Assembly: GCA_951812925.1 (NCBI GenBank)
Contig: OX638369.1
Coordinates: 52,013,061-52,077,060 of the forward strand
Direction of reading: 5' to 3'
Length of the DNA: 64,000 nt
Origin: Calliopum simillimum
Lineage: Eukaryota > Arthropoda > Insecta > Diptera > Lauxaniidae
The number at the start of each line of letters is the position of its first letter. Positions within the stretch are counted from its first letter, which is position 1. The position numbers and the translations under genes were made by a program. Under the pieces are notes generated by a model that saw nothing but the letters and a program-made list of their open reading frames with translations, was not told the DNA's origin and searched no databases. This document shows positions 23,225 to 34,492 of the stretch, in pieces.

Positions 23225-24710
23225 GGTGTTTTAGTGCACGAATTTTGGATTTTGATACTTGACACCCCTCAATTTTGTGAGGTTGGAAAGAAAAATGAGT
23301 TTGCAAAGAAAATTTTGGGGGTGGGGTGAGTGTAAGGGTTGGCGCATCGAGGTCAAAGATGAGAGAAAAGGAGAAACAATTTACTTACAGCCCTACAAGA
23401 GGGGCCACCTATAGATGGTTCAAATGTATGACCGACCCACATTATTTTTTCTCCCCCAACATTTTTACCAAGCATACCTACCTCTTATCTCTAACCCCTA
23501 AAGGGCCTCCATACAAAATTAACATTTTTAGGAAATCGACCCCCACGACTCCCAGGGTGCCCTTGGAAGGGTCAGATGTACGACCGGTTCCTAATATTTT
23601 TTCCTCCCCAATATTTTTTCCCACCGTACTTACCCTCCATCTCTAGCTCTTTAGGGGGCTCCCATACAAAACTGACGTCATAGACATAAAAAATATGGAA
23701 AGGAAATCGTCAAATAGGCCCATAACTGCCCAGGAGTCTCTCCTAGAGGAGTCAAATATATGACCGACCCCCATTACCCCCCCTCCAAAGTTTGACAGCT
23801 TACCTATCCCCTACTTCCAATCCTTAAGGGGGCTCCCATACAAAGTTACGTTTTTTTTTTTAAACTGCCCTAACTGGACCATGGGTACCTCTAAGAATAT
23901 TTATAAAAAAAAAAATTGTATGCCAGCCCCTTTCAGTGTTGAAAATAAGGGGCAAGTACGTGGGAGAAAAATATAGGTCGCAAAAAAATAATAGGGGTCG
24001 GTCATACTTTTGACCCTTCTAGGGGTACCCGTGGGCCAGTAAGGGCAGTGGGGGCATTTTATGTAAAAACAGTAACTTTGTATGGGAGCCCCCTTAAGGA
24101 TTGGTAATAGGGGGTAGGTATGCTGAGAAAAAACTTTGGACGGGGGCTAATGGGGGTCGGTCATATTTTTGACTCTTTTAGGAGTGAGTTCTGGGCAGTT
24201 ATGGGCCTATTTGACGATTTCCTTTCCATATTTTTCATGTTTATGACATCTATTTTGTATGGGAGTCCCCTAAAGAGTCAGAGATAGACGGTAAGTGTGT
24301 TGGGGAAAAATGTTGTGGAGGAAAAAATATTAGGGACCAGTCATACATTAGACTCTTCTAGGGGCATCCAGGGAGTGATGGGGGTCGATTTCCTAAAAAT
24401 GTCAATTTTGTATGGGAGCCCCCTTAGGGGTTAGAGATACGGGGTAAGTATGCTTGGTAAAAATGTTGGAGGAGGAAAAATAATGTGGGTCGGTCATACA
24501 TTTAACCCCTCTAGAGGGGACCCCTAAACACTTGTATTGCTGTATGTAAATTTTTTCTCTTTTTCTCTCACCTTTGACCTCGATGCGCCAACCTTTACCC
24601 TCACCTAACCCATAAAATTTTTTTTGCAAGCTCATTTTTTTTCCAACCTCACAAAATTGAGGGTTTTCAAGAATCAAAATGTTGTTACTAAAGATCTCCA
24701 TACATTCTTA
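23225..24710. repeat. Large fold-back element built of inverted ~175-bp tandem units
   Basis: The two halves are reverse complements around a centre near 23945. On the outer left, 'cctcaattttgtgaggttgg' and 'ggcgcatcgaggtcaaag' match the complement of 'cctttgacctcgatgcgcc' and 'ccaacctcacaaaattgag' on the outer right. Each arm (~700 bp) is itself a tandem run: 'ccatacaaa' at about 23511, 23663 and 23836, and 'tttgtatggg' at about 24079, 24257 and 24408. Arms are diverged but alignable over their length. A partial direct relative lies at 39336-39600. No protein is encoded; short frames mirror each other. Confidence 0.85.
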
Positions 24711-25010
24711 AAACAGCTCTACTCTACATCACTATTCTAAGCAGAGTCGTTAGTTTTTCATCTATTTCTACATGAGGCAATAATTCCGTATGCTTGGATT
24801 CAAAAATCCCCCAATACTTCTCTGTATCCTACTGTGTGCAACACATTTGTTTGGTACCTATCTAATCTTTCATATTGTTACCTAAGACTAGTACAGTCTA
24901 AACGGGTTGACGACAGCGGAAATTCAGAAAGAAGAGACTGGCAACTGCACACGGCATTTTATATTCTCCACACTTCCTTTTTTGGTTGCTTTTTAAAGTT
25001 AATAAACGAA

Positions 25011-25346
25011 TAGTGATGATCAAAGTTGGACTTAATCTTGAGTCTTTTGCTTAATAGTTTTTCGAGACAAAGACGCTGATATAATTTCAAGACCATAGCA
25101 GTATTGGTCTTGGACTTTGTCACGGTAATCTTCAGGACTGATAATGCTTTTTAGTCCTTGAAATTTATCGCTTATAAGTGTGTCACGCCCTTTCCAAGCA
25201 TAAAATCATCTCAAGACCGAGACCAAAACTTCATGACCAAGACCAAGATTAACCCTCGATATCAAAACCAAGACTCAATATCCAAGACAAAAACCAAGAC
25301 CAAGACTGTTTTGGTCGCGGTCTCGGTTGTGGTTTGTTCATCACTA
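25011..25346. mobile_element. CTTGGT-rich hAT-type MITE, copy 2
   Basis: The ends are TAGTGATGAtC and GtTCATCACTA. The flanks taaacgaa (25003-25010) and taagcgaa (25347-25354) match at 7 of 8 positions, a clear 8-bp target duplication. The hexamer blocks are present as 'accaagac' repeats on the right half and are degenerate on the left. The short open frame inside is repeat-derived. Confidence 0.8.
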
Positions 25347-25354
25347 TAAGCGAA

Positions 25355-25985
25355 ATGCATTCCGAAGCTCTTAATATGGAAGCTATCTCATGACACGTAC
25401 ATACACACTACATTGTTTTTTGTATTTCTTATTCCTTAAGGCATAAATAAAATACAAATTTCATATTCTTTGATGTGTAAAATTTCCCAGGCGGTTGGTT
25501 TATCCAAAAACAATTCGTGCATTTCCTGTGCAAATTCATAGGTTTTAGTCTTAGTTTTTTTGCACACACGCATTTTGTTTTTCATCCTAAATCACTACCT
25601 TATGCACAGTGTGCAATTCTTTTACTAGATAAGTTCTAAGCAAATTTGTCAGATGTCCTTGGAATTGCTAACTCTTAAATCAATAAAAGCCAGCATAGCT
25701 GTAACTTTTCAAACTTACCAAAAAATCGCACATAAAAGATTTGAAACCAAAACTAAAAATCAACCAAAGCAATATTCCCAAATACTAAGTGCTGTATGAA
25801 ATTTACTACGATGCAAACAAGCTAATCTTCCCAGTTGGTACTTAGACAAACCTGGTCTTAATAGGATTAACAACATTAACAAATATTTAAAGAACACGTG
25901 AAGAAGTGAAACTTATGTTTGAAAAGTGGGCTTTATTACACTTTTTGTTCGGCGTATGTATATAGAAATAGCATGCAGAGTTTAA
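25355..25985. other. Noncoding stretch
   Basis: AT-rich, with no recognisable gene or repeat. Confidence 0.3.
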
Positions 25986-25989
25986 TAGA

Positions 25990-26300
25990 TATAACGGGAC
26001 ATAATGAGGGATTTCGAAAAATCTGTCACCCAAAGTAATCGCCAAAAAAGTGACAAAAATTTTGTCGCCAAAACAGAGTACAACAATTTTTTCACTAAAA
26101 TGTGTAGCCAAAATAGTGTCGAAAATTGTGTCGCGAAAAATGTGTCGTAAAAAGAGGAGCCGAAAATGAGTCACCAAGAAGTGTCGGAAAATGTGTCGTG
26201 AAAAGAAGTGTCGAAAATTATGCCACCAAAGAAATGTCAAATGAATTGTCGAAAATTGTGTCGAAAAAGTGTCAAAAATTTCGACAAAGATGTCGTGATT
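25990..26300. repeat. Degenerate minisatellite, 'gtgtcgaaaa' units
   Basis: Roughly twenty units of 12-16 bp follow the pattern (gtgtcg)(a/c)aaaa, for example near 26117, 26136, 26147, 26187, 26206 and 26262. Open frames on both strands here simply read the repeat and are not genes. Confidence 0.7.
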
Positions 26301-27403
26301 TAGAGTACCCGCGCGAACTTTTTGAAATACTCGCGTTAATTAGAGTGGTAAACTTGATTTCGGTCACTTTGTATAGAAGCGTAAGGAACTACAGGGATGC
26401 GGAAAAGAAAGCAACCCTGCTTACCAAGGCATCATTACGTAATAAGAATGTGTGCTCAGCACAACACGGTACCAACTACCAAACAGCACCCCTACCCAAA
26501 GGGCATATGTGTACAAGTTTGTATGTGTGTGCATTAGTTATATGGCTGAACTAACTTCATAGTTACTCGATGCGCGTACAAAATATCAGTTGCCAGAGGG
26601 CCACTCCGCAAACACGAGAACTGTAAACTAACTCAGGGAATTTCCAGGCACGAGGAGAACAGGACAAGAAAGAGGACAAATAACGACGAAATACCCAATG
26701 TGCGGCCCTTGGTGCAACATGAGTGCGTTTTGTTTTGTTTTTTTTTTTTAAGAAAATCTACAAGGACGACGAATGATTCGTTGACTACGAGTGTAACGCC
26801 ATGTACGTGAATGTTTTCGCAAATTTATTGCATACAAGCACACGCACAAAATTAGTATGCCCATGAGGAAATGGAACGTGAAATGGCACAGTTCGTTATA
26901 AGAAATATTTCCTAACTCGCTGGAGAATGACTTCTATGTACGAATCGTGACAGTTATGTCGAGAATTCAAAGTCATCGAAAAAAATCGTATTCGACTGAG
27001 AAGATGCATAATTTTGCAAAGTTGCTATCTTTATAGGTTATAGGAGAAAAATAAAATAAGCTTACTTCCCGATGGATACTGCGTCGTGATATTAGGCAGT
27101 GTAAAAGAAGTCACCAGCATTTTCGTGAAAATTCCACCGAAGATGGAGTTTAAGTTCAACTACTTCACAGACCAAAGCAAATGTTTGAAATATATGCTAT
27201 TGGAATATTTGTGATTTTGATACGAGTGCATGCATTTTTCAGGAAGGTGTTTAGAAAGATCAAATATTTAAAAGACTTTTATAAAAGTGAAGAGCGGATT
27301 CCGAAATAAAATGCTAACGGCACTCTACTATCATATGGACTTGCACATCTTTAAAAATAAACATATTTACTATAACCTTAATAACTAAAGCTTCCATCTC
27401 ACA
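26301..27403. other. Noncoding stretch, mostly non-repetitive
   Basis: No family was recognised. Open frames are short and lack recognisable domains. Confidence 0.3.
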
Positions 27404-27405
27404 TA

Positions 27406-28713
27406 TAAAGGGTGTTTTTTTTTAGAGGTATAGAACTTTGAATTGAAATAAAATACAAGAAAATCGTTTTAATGTCCATCAATTTGGCTTTATTGGAAGG
27501 ATAATTTTATGCCATTAATGTTTAAATATGATTTCGGGCATATGGACGCCGCGGCTGGCTCGAATAAAGCCAATTCTACAGGTCCAATTTTCAAACACTT
27601 TTTCGAGCATATGGGGCCGTATGTCGGCAATAACGCCACGAATGTTGGCTTCCAAGTCCCCTAACGTTTCTGGTTTGTTGGCGTAGACGAGCGACTTCAC
27701 ATATCCCCAAAGAAAATAATCCAATGGTGTCAAATCACACGATCTTGGTGGCCAATTGACAGGTCCATTCCGCGAAATTATGCTCTCATCGAATGTTTCC
27801 TTCAATAAATCGATTGTGACGTGCGCTGTGTGGCATGTAGCGCCGTCTTGTTGGAACCACAACTCATACACATTCATGCCATCCAATTCGGGAACAAAAT
27901 AGTCGGTTATCATGGCTCTATACCGGTCTCCATTAACGGTAACTGACTCTCCAGCATTATTTCGGAAAAAGTATGGCCCAATGACTCCACCAGCCCATAG
28001 AGCACACCAAACAGTCAGTTTTTGTGGATGTAATGGCGTCTCAAGGGTCTCATGTGGATTCTCTTCACTCCAAATGCGGCAATTTTGCTTGTTGACGTAG
28101 CCATTCAACCAAAAATGAGCCTCATCACTGAACAAAATTTTGCGATGAAAATCAGCATCGAGATCAATCTCATTTTCGGCCCATACACCAAAATCACGAC
28201 GCATTGCATGGTATCGCGGCTTTAATTCTTGCACAAGCTGGATCTTGTAAGGTCGCAAGCCAAGATCTTTGCGCAAAATCTTCCATAAAGTTGATGGACA
28301 AAGCTCCAATTGCTGTGCACGGTGGCGAATCGATTCATTCGGGTCCTCTTCAACATTTTGCTCTACAGCGGCAATTGTTTCTTCGGTGCGCACTGTTCGA
28401 CGTCTCTGCGGATGCGTATTATCACATAGAGTAAACGTAGTGCGAAAACGATCCATGGTTAACCGAATTAATTGCTCTGATGAACGATTATGTCAACCAT
28501 AAAATGGACGGAGCTTGCGGTAAACTTCGCGAACTGAACCATTATTTTCGAAATAAATTTGCACGATTTGCAAGCGTTGTTCTTTTGTCAACCTGTTTAT
28601 GATGAAATGGCAAACCAAACTGAACATAAATGACATTAGAGTTGCCAGATTTGACCACAAAATGCCAGTTTTATCTCTATTCGAAAAACAAACCTCTAAA
28701 AAAACACCCTTTA
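27406..28713 (-). mobile_element. Nearly intact DD41D mariner (1308 bp)
   Basis: Inverted terminal repeats TAAAGGGTGTTTTTTTTTAG are present at both ends, each abutting TA (27404-27405 and 28714-28715). The element is full length and its transposase frame is interrupted only once. It belongs to a different family from the 15880 element: the ends differ and the proteins are clearly diverged. A second, truncated copy lies at 57929-58154. Confidence 0.9.
27515..28600 (-). pseudogene. DD41D mariner transposase, one stop plus lost start
   Basis: A 313-codon open stretch (27515-28456) starts at an internal Met (MDRFRTTF). Conserved coding sequence continues upstream in the same frame for 48 codons. 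There the expected initiator is ATA (28600-28598) rather than ATG, and codon 36 is TGA (28495-28493). The truncated copy at 57929-58154 has ATG and CGA at these places. Visible motifs are SDEAHFWLNG (first Asp), WFQQDGATCH (second) and CDLTPLDYFLWG (third), with 41 residues between the last two. The catalytic core and C-terminus look intact. The lost part holds the first helix-turn-helix, so a product from the internal Met would probably not bind the ends normally. Confidence 0.9.
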
Positions 28714-28715
28714 TA

Positions 28716-29426
28716 AGGAAACTGAACTTTTGCGACCAAAATTTTTTACAGATAAAAAGCTCATATTAATTATTATCTAAAATACCATTAACTTATTTTT
28801 TTTTTTAAAGGGGCACGACCCACTTTCATATAAATGATCATTTAAAGACTTTTTTTATTACAAACAGTAAAATTTTCCTGTTACATAAAATAAAAACAAA
28901 TGTATATGAATGCCAAGTGGATCCATATGGCACCCAGTTGTTGAGCCGTTCTTAGTTATTTTATTATAAACATTGTTTGTGTCAAGAAGGCCTTGACTCC
29001 AGACAAATTTTAGCATCCTATCTACTGTGGTATTCGTTGGAAATTAATGAGTTAAGGAAAAGAAAATCAAAAGATCCTAGCTAATCTAGAAAGCACCCAA
29101 TAAATGAAAACTTTCTGAACTTTATATGAAATTTTTTCAGCAAGATATATATTTTCACAAAAGATATCTTTGGTTTGTCTCAAGATAGCACAGGCAAAAA
29201 TATTTGTAAGCAGCTTTTCCCCTAGTATGGCACTTAAAAGTTTACTGTATTACTTTCTACTGGGAGAATAAATTTGAATGTACATATATACTTACATCTA
29301 CAACGGAGACATTTTCTGGTTCTGCTTCGTTTGCTTTTAGTCATGTTTGGTTTTTCTCTCTATTTCACTCCATATTTTACAGCTGCACTTTTTTTGTGAT
29401 TTTTCCGCTTGGTACGATTGCTTTTT
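28716..29426. other. Noncoding stretch
   Basis: AT-rich, with no recognisable features. Confidence 0.3.
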
Positions 29427-30382
29427 TATACCCTACACCCAGGGTATATTCACTTTGTCCTTCCGTTTGTAACGCAGAGAAGGAGGCGTGGCAGGTATGG
29501 AAAAGTATATATATTCTTGATCAGCGTCACCTCCTGAGTCGATATAGCCATGTCCGTCTGTCTGGCTGGCTGGCTGGGTGTGTGTGGAAATACATTTTAT
29601 GGGAAAACTAAGCAAGATAATTCAATGAAGTTTGGTGCACAGCCTTCGTCGTAAAAGTTAGCTCGGGGGATTGAAAATGAACAAAATCGGTCAATGGACA
29701 TGCCTACCGCCCATACAAAAAATATATTCAAAATGCAATAATAAGAGCATTATTTACAATAACAGAAGCAAAATACATATAAATACTAGAGAAAGTAAGT
29801 ATAAGGTCTGAGCAACAACTAGGCGAATTCGAACTAGAGGGCGTGGCACCTCCCATATAAACAAAAGTTTCAAAATGTTATACGGAAAGCGTTTTTTGAG
29901 ATAACCCAACCAAATTACACTCAAACACTCGGATCTATAAATGCATGCTATACGCAAGAACTAGGTACACTCGGACAAGAGGGCGTGGCACCTCCCATAT
30001 AAGCAAATGTTTCAAAATTTTATAATCAAAGTGTTTTTTGAGATAATGCAACCAAATTTCACTCAAACACGAAGAACATTAATTGTAAAATCTGAGCTTA
30101 AAGTAGGCGAAGTAGGATGAGAAGGCATGGCACCTCCAATATAAGCGAAAGTTTCAAAATGCTATACTGAAAGATTTTTTAAAGAATACCTAAACAAATT
30201 TTACTCAAACACTCAGAACAGTAAATGCAAGCTCTACGCAAAATCAAGGTAAGCTCGGAGGAGAGGGCGTGGCACTTCCCATATAAGCAATTTGTTCTTA
30301 TAATCTCCTAATAATATACTTGAAATGCAGTATAGGGTATTTAGTTTTTGGCCAGGCCAAAAATACCACCCTTACAAGTTTT
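29427..30382 (+). mobile_element. mini-me / DINE-1-like element (copy 2), near full length
   Basis: It starts with the palindromic 'taccctacacccagggta', followed by the core 'cgatatagccatgtccgtc' and a short (GTCT)/(GGCT) run. The centre holds four ~140-bp tandem units, each with 'gggcgtggcacctcccata' (near 29848, 29983, 30124 and 30262). It ends 'ggccaggccaaa...cccttac'. A microsatellite after the core and a central tandem array are both typical of DINE-1-type elements. It is non-coding. Confidence 0.8.
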
Positions 30383-32280
30383 TTGTTATTTTTCTCCAGT
30401 CCAACACAATTTTTACACTCCAACATTTCACGGAGTCACGGCTCCAATGTTTTTGTTTTTTTCTCCATTGTTTGGCTTTGAATTTTCTGGTGATTCATTT
30501 CATCGTTTGTCCCTTTTATTTAGTTTTGCCTGAAGTGATAAGATGCTCCTTCGTAGTTGGTTATGATTTAAATTTATGAAATATGTACATAAATTAACTA
30601 TAAATTTAACCGATTACTTAACTGTTATTAGAATTATGTACTCGGATAGAAGCGTTTTGAGAGCTGCAATTGTTTGTCTTTGAGCAAAATAAGTAATTCA
30701 AGTTCTCAATTTTATTTAATTAATTTTATTTTCTATTTTTAATTCTTAATCTTTCTTTCAGAAACTTAACACAAACTAAAGCCAATAAGCAAAAACTTCC
30801 TTATTGAAATTCAACTCAACACATTGCGTCCAAAGCATGATGAATCTCATTATACCATTAAAAATTATGATCCATAAGTAGTTCCAAAAAACAACAGTAG
30901 CATTAAGGAAAATAAGTTATAAGGAAAAATTCGCAAAACATACATAAAGTTGTCAAAATGGATAACTAGTTTTGTAAATACCATTTGAGTCTACTAAAAA
31001 AGCACTAAATTTATACTTTTAAAAAATCCCGAAAATCCCGAGATACATCGCAACCAATCCCTAAAATTTTTGAACTGAAGTAAGGTCGGGATTCGGAATT
31101 TCGGGATTCCGAAATGACATCCTTGCATTTGATGTAAAAAATCTAGATCTACAGAATTGTAATTATATTATATCGTATGAATTGAAATGGAATCAGTCTA
31201 TACTTTAATTAGAGATTTTGCCTTATTTGACTGGAGCACAATCAAGTTTAGCGTTCTGATTTTGAAAAGTTTTTTTTTTTACTGTATTAGTATCTGGTAA
31301 TTTTTTACGGAATATTCTAATTCATAATAAATTCATTCATAATGAGGCTCACTTTTCATCCGCTTATAATTTTATTTATTACTCGTATTCTTTTGTTATT
31401 AGTTCTATTGTTTTATTTTTGTTATTGTTTTTTGTTGTTGTTGTTGCACTTGTTTTGTTTGTTATTCTAGTCACTATCATATCCAGTAACTATAATGTGT
31501 ACTGTTGTTGTTGTTTTTTTTTTTACTGTCACAGTATTGCATAAATTATTAATAGTTGGCAACGCATATAAATGTTGAAATAAATTTCGCTACATAATTA
31601 TGACTACGAGAGTATTTTCGATGAGAGAGAAAATACCCCAACTCAATGTTTTTTCACCATAAAATATGGATGTGTCATATTGGGAATAATTTTGTTATTG
31701 TTAATTTTTTATATTGTTACCGCTATGTTAGTTTATGAAAAAAAATTGTGATAGACAGACGACAATATTTAGCTTATTAATTATGTACACACAGTGAAGC
31801 GTTTTTTCTAAACAGATTTCTCAGATGGAAATATCGAATGTACAAAAAAAAATTAATAAACTCCCCCTAAAAACGGAGCAATTCCTTAAAAATTTATTCC
31901 AAGAAGTAAGAAATAAGAAAGTAATTTTTTGTTCAGTATTAAGCAAACCACAATTTTTGTTAAAATCAATCTGAAGTAAATTCAGTATATATAAAAAAAT
32001 TTTATTTTAATTATGAGACGAAATGCCCTTTAATTTATGCTGTAAAATAAAAATAAAAAATAAATAAAAAAATAAAATCGGTATAGAGGGATCAAAACTG
32101 ATAAGAGCAAACAAATGCTAAAGTTCTGTTTTCCCGAAAATTCCCCATGGCAAAAATAATTTCCCAAATATATTCTCCAATCTGTCAACCAGGAAGAAAA
32201 AAAGAAAATGAGTCATTTTCATTGTTTACGTTTTGATAAAGTTAAAGTTTTCATCAAATAGCGCTTTGAATAATGAAATA
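30383..32280. other. AT-rich noncoding stretch
   Basis: No genes were recognised. It contains (ttg)n microsatellites near 31425 and 31503 and a 'tcccgaaaatcccga' motif near 31028. Confidence 0.3.
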
Positions 32281-32282
32281 TG

Positions 32283-32500
32283 TATATTAGGGTAGGCCAA
32301 ATTATATGGACGGAATTTTGCCGACCTCGGCTACCCCGCTATGTTCAAGTTCATTCAATTCTAAGGATAAATGCCAAAGGAACCATATCTCTTCGTTCAA
32401 CTTAAGCTCGGCGCATTTTCGATTGAATATTTTACCTTGTATTTAATATTTATTTTTATACTAAGTACATTTTGAAAAATCTTATAGAAACAAAAGTAAT
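32283..32500. repeat. Partial copy of the 'gggtgggccaaat' palindrome family
   Basis: It matches the left arm of the palindrome at 41430-42442: 'gggtaggccaaattatatgg', 'gaccgacctcggctacccc'-like and 'cggcgcattttcgattga' occur in the same order. Only one arm is present here, so it is a truncated copy. Confidence 0.65.
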
Positions 32501-32529
32501 ATCATAATATGAATCGGCTGCTATCCCGT

Positions 32530-33080
32530 TTTTATGGCTCTTTTTGACACCTTCATTCAAAAACTAAGTTATAATGGGTTAAAATATTATACAAAAAAAT
32601 GAAAAATTTCACTAAAGTACACTGAAAAAAAATACCGTCCGGAAGATGGCAGCCATGTACAAGTGGTAGCGCATGCGCACCAACGATTCATAATAAACAC
32701 AACATTACGGATATACAACTTCAAAACCTCATAACTTGATAACCGTAAAACATACCACAGTTTTAAGGGCTTAAAAATGATTGTAATAAAATTAACTTTT
32801 AAATAAAAATATTTAAAAAAAAAAAATAATAGCTTTGAAAAAGGAAAAAGGTTTTTTTCGACCAAAAAAATTTTTTTTTTTCAGAGTAATTACTTTTTTC
32901 AAAAACCCATACTTTTTCACCCTGAAAATTTCATAAAATCGGTTAAAAAGCCGAGGAATTATAAATTTTCAAATATGGTAGTATCCAAAGAATTGGATTG
33001 AACTTCTTATGGCCACCATCTTGAAAATTTTCGGAATTTCGGAAAATGATTTTACCACAGTACTATGGTTGTAAAATATT
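32530..33080. repeat. Dispersed repeat with 'actgaaaaaaaataccgtcc' end
   Basis: The family also occurs at 43540-43740 (reverse), 44640-45380 and 57650-57928. Shared landmarks in order are 'ataatgggttaaaata', 'actgaaaaaaaataccgtcc', 'gcgcatgcgcaccaacga', 'tcataacttgataacc', and downstream 'aaaaagccgagga' with 'ttttcaaatatgg'. A-rich left and T-rich right boundaries around a ~268-bp segment (32620-32887) resemble weak inverted ends. No protein is encoded. Confidence 0.7.
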
Positions 33081-33189
33081 AATTTTTCATCAATTTTCAT
33101 AGAAATCGGAGATGTCATGTCGAATCTGGTTCAAAAACGGTTTCGGTTCAAAACCGGTTCACGTCTCTGAAATTCATACATCTTCCTCA

Positions 33190-33535
33190 TAAAAGTCAGT
33201 GGTGTAATGGTGTTACAATTTAGTAATATGTAGTAAGTAAAAATAAAATGTTTCTATCTGTCACAAGGATAGAAACCGGTTCGAATAATAGTGCGATCAG
33301 TTCGTTTTTTCTCTCTTTTTAACAATAACAGACCCTGGTTCGAATACTAGTGCGGTGTTTATTTTTTTTCTTAATCTTTACAGTAAGGTTAATATTACCA
33401 AAAAAATTACATTACTGTAAGATAAAATTTATTTTATTGGGGAGTTGTCACTATTTTGAGATGAAATTCAAGTAAAATTTACTATAAATAAAGTAGTACA
33501 AACTATTTTTTTTTTCCACGCACCTGTAGTAGACA
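33190..33535 (+). repeat. Candidate tRNA-derived SINE, copy A
   Basis: A head with 'gtggtgtaatgg' (A-box-like) and 'ggttcgaata' (B-box-like; two occurrences near 33275 and 33331) precedes a body starting near 33355. The body is shared with 38690-38880: 'tttacag(t/c)aaggt(t/c)aa', a 'taaaatttatttt' segment, and an 'agta..actattttttt' end. A tRNA-like head plus a conserved body in two unlinked copies fits a SINE. The spacing of the box-like sequences is longer than in a real tRNA gene. Confidence 0.45.
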
Positions 33536-33659
33536 TTTGTTTCGTCACTTCATCAAATATAGTAGCCGATGACAAATAAGAGTACTTGGCAACACTAATC
33601 ATGAATGTCAATAACAACAATATTACTATACATAACAAAGATTTGTAAAACATAGTAAT

Positions 33660-34440
33660 AACTATTAATACTTAGTTAAAAAAAACTATGATTAAACAAA
33701 AACAATCAAGCAACTGATGTTAGCATGTTAAACTGCAATTTTTTAGCGAAAGCGAATAATACTGCCTTTATTTGTTTTTTAATAAAATAATTTTTTAATA
33801 CATTTTTTTCGATACATAAGAATGAATGTATATATATATGCACTTACCCTTTTTCGGACCGCTCCTAAATAATTAATTTAACTTCAAGTGTTACATTGAA
33901 AGTACATACATAATTTGACTTTTTTCAATTTGATGGAAATCCCGATGTTAAGAAAATTTTTAAATTGAATAGCGTTCCATTTTAGCAACTTAAGCTTAAT
34001 AAATTTTTCCTGCCACACCCACATTTTCTTATCGAATGGAACCAGACGGATACTCATCGATAGATATGTATTTTCAAATGTGTCAGATATTTAGAGCTTA
34101 AGATATTCAAAGGCAAAGATCACATTAATTTTATTTTTGCAAATATCTTGCTCAAAAATTAAAGTTTAGGAGATATTCTATCCTTAGACATGTCGTATAT
34201 TTTTGAAATATTTTGAAATATTATTTTGAAAATTTTACGGTTTTTCAAACAAAAACATCTCTTAAAAGTCATATGACGAAAACATAAAGCTGTTTATGCA
34301 CAACATTATCAGATATTATTCAAGTTTGCTTAAAGAGTTTAGTTGCTCGATGACACTGAAATCGAATTCATTTATCTAACTAACCATGACGATACCTATC
34401 ATCACTCAAAATAGCAAATCAAAGAAATAGCTTAAACTAC
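33660..34440. other. Noncoding sequence downstream of the lipocalin gene
   Basis: AT-rich, with no gene recognised. Confidence 0.3.
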
Positions 34441-34447
34441 TTATAAA

Positions 34448-34453
34448 TTTATT
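34448..34453 (-). terminator. Polyadenylation signal AATAAA for the lipocalin gene
   Basis: On the minus strand AATAAA lies about 40 bases past the TGA stop of the lipocalin, a plausible 3'-end position. Confidence 0.5.
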
Positions 34454-34492
34454 GTTAAAAATCACAATTTCCGTTAATCTACTTTTTCTCGA

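Noticed and set aside
26126..26554. 142-codon plus-strand frame and its minus-strand partner
   Set aside because: The first part translates the gtgtcg minisatellite in both senses. The remainder has no recognisable domain.
27912..28502. Plus-strand frames across the mariner transposase
   Set aside because: Shadows of the minus-strand transposase.
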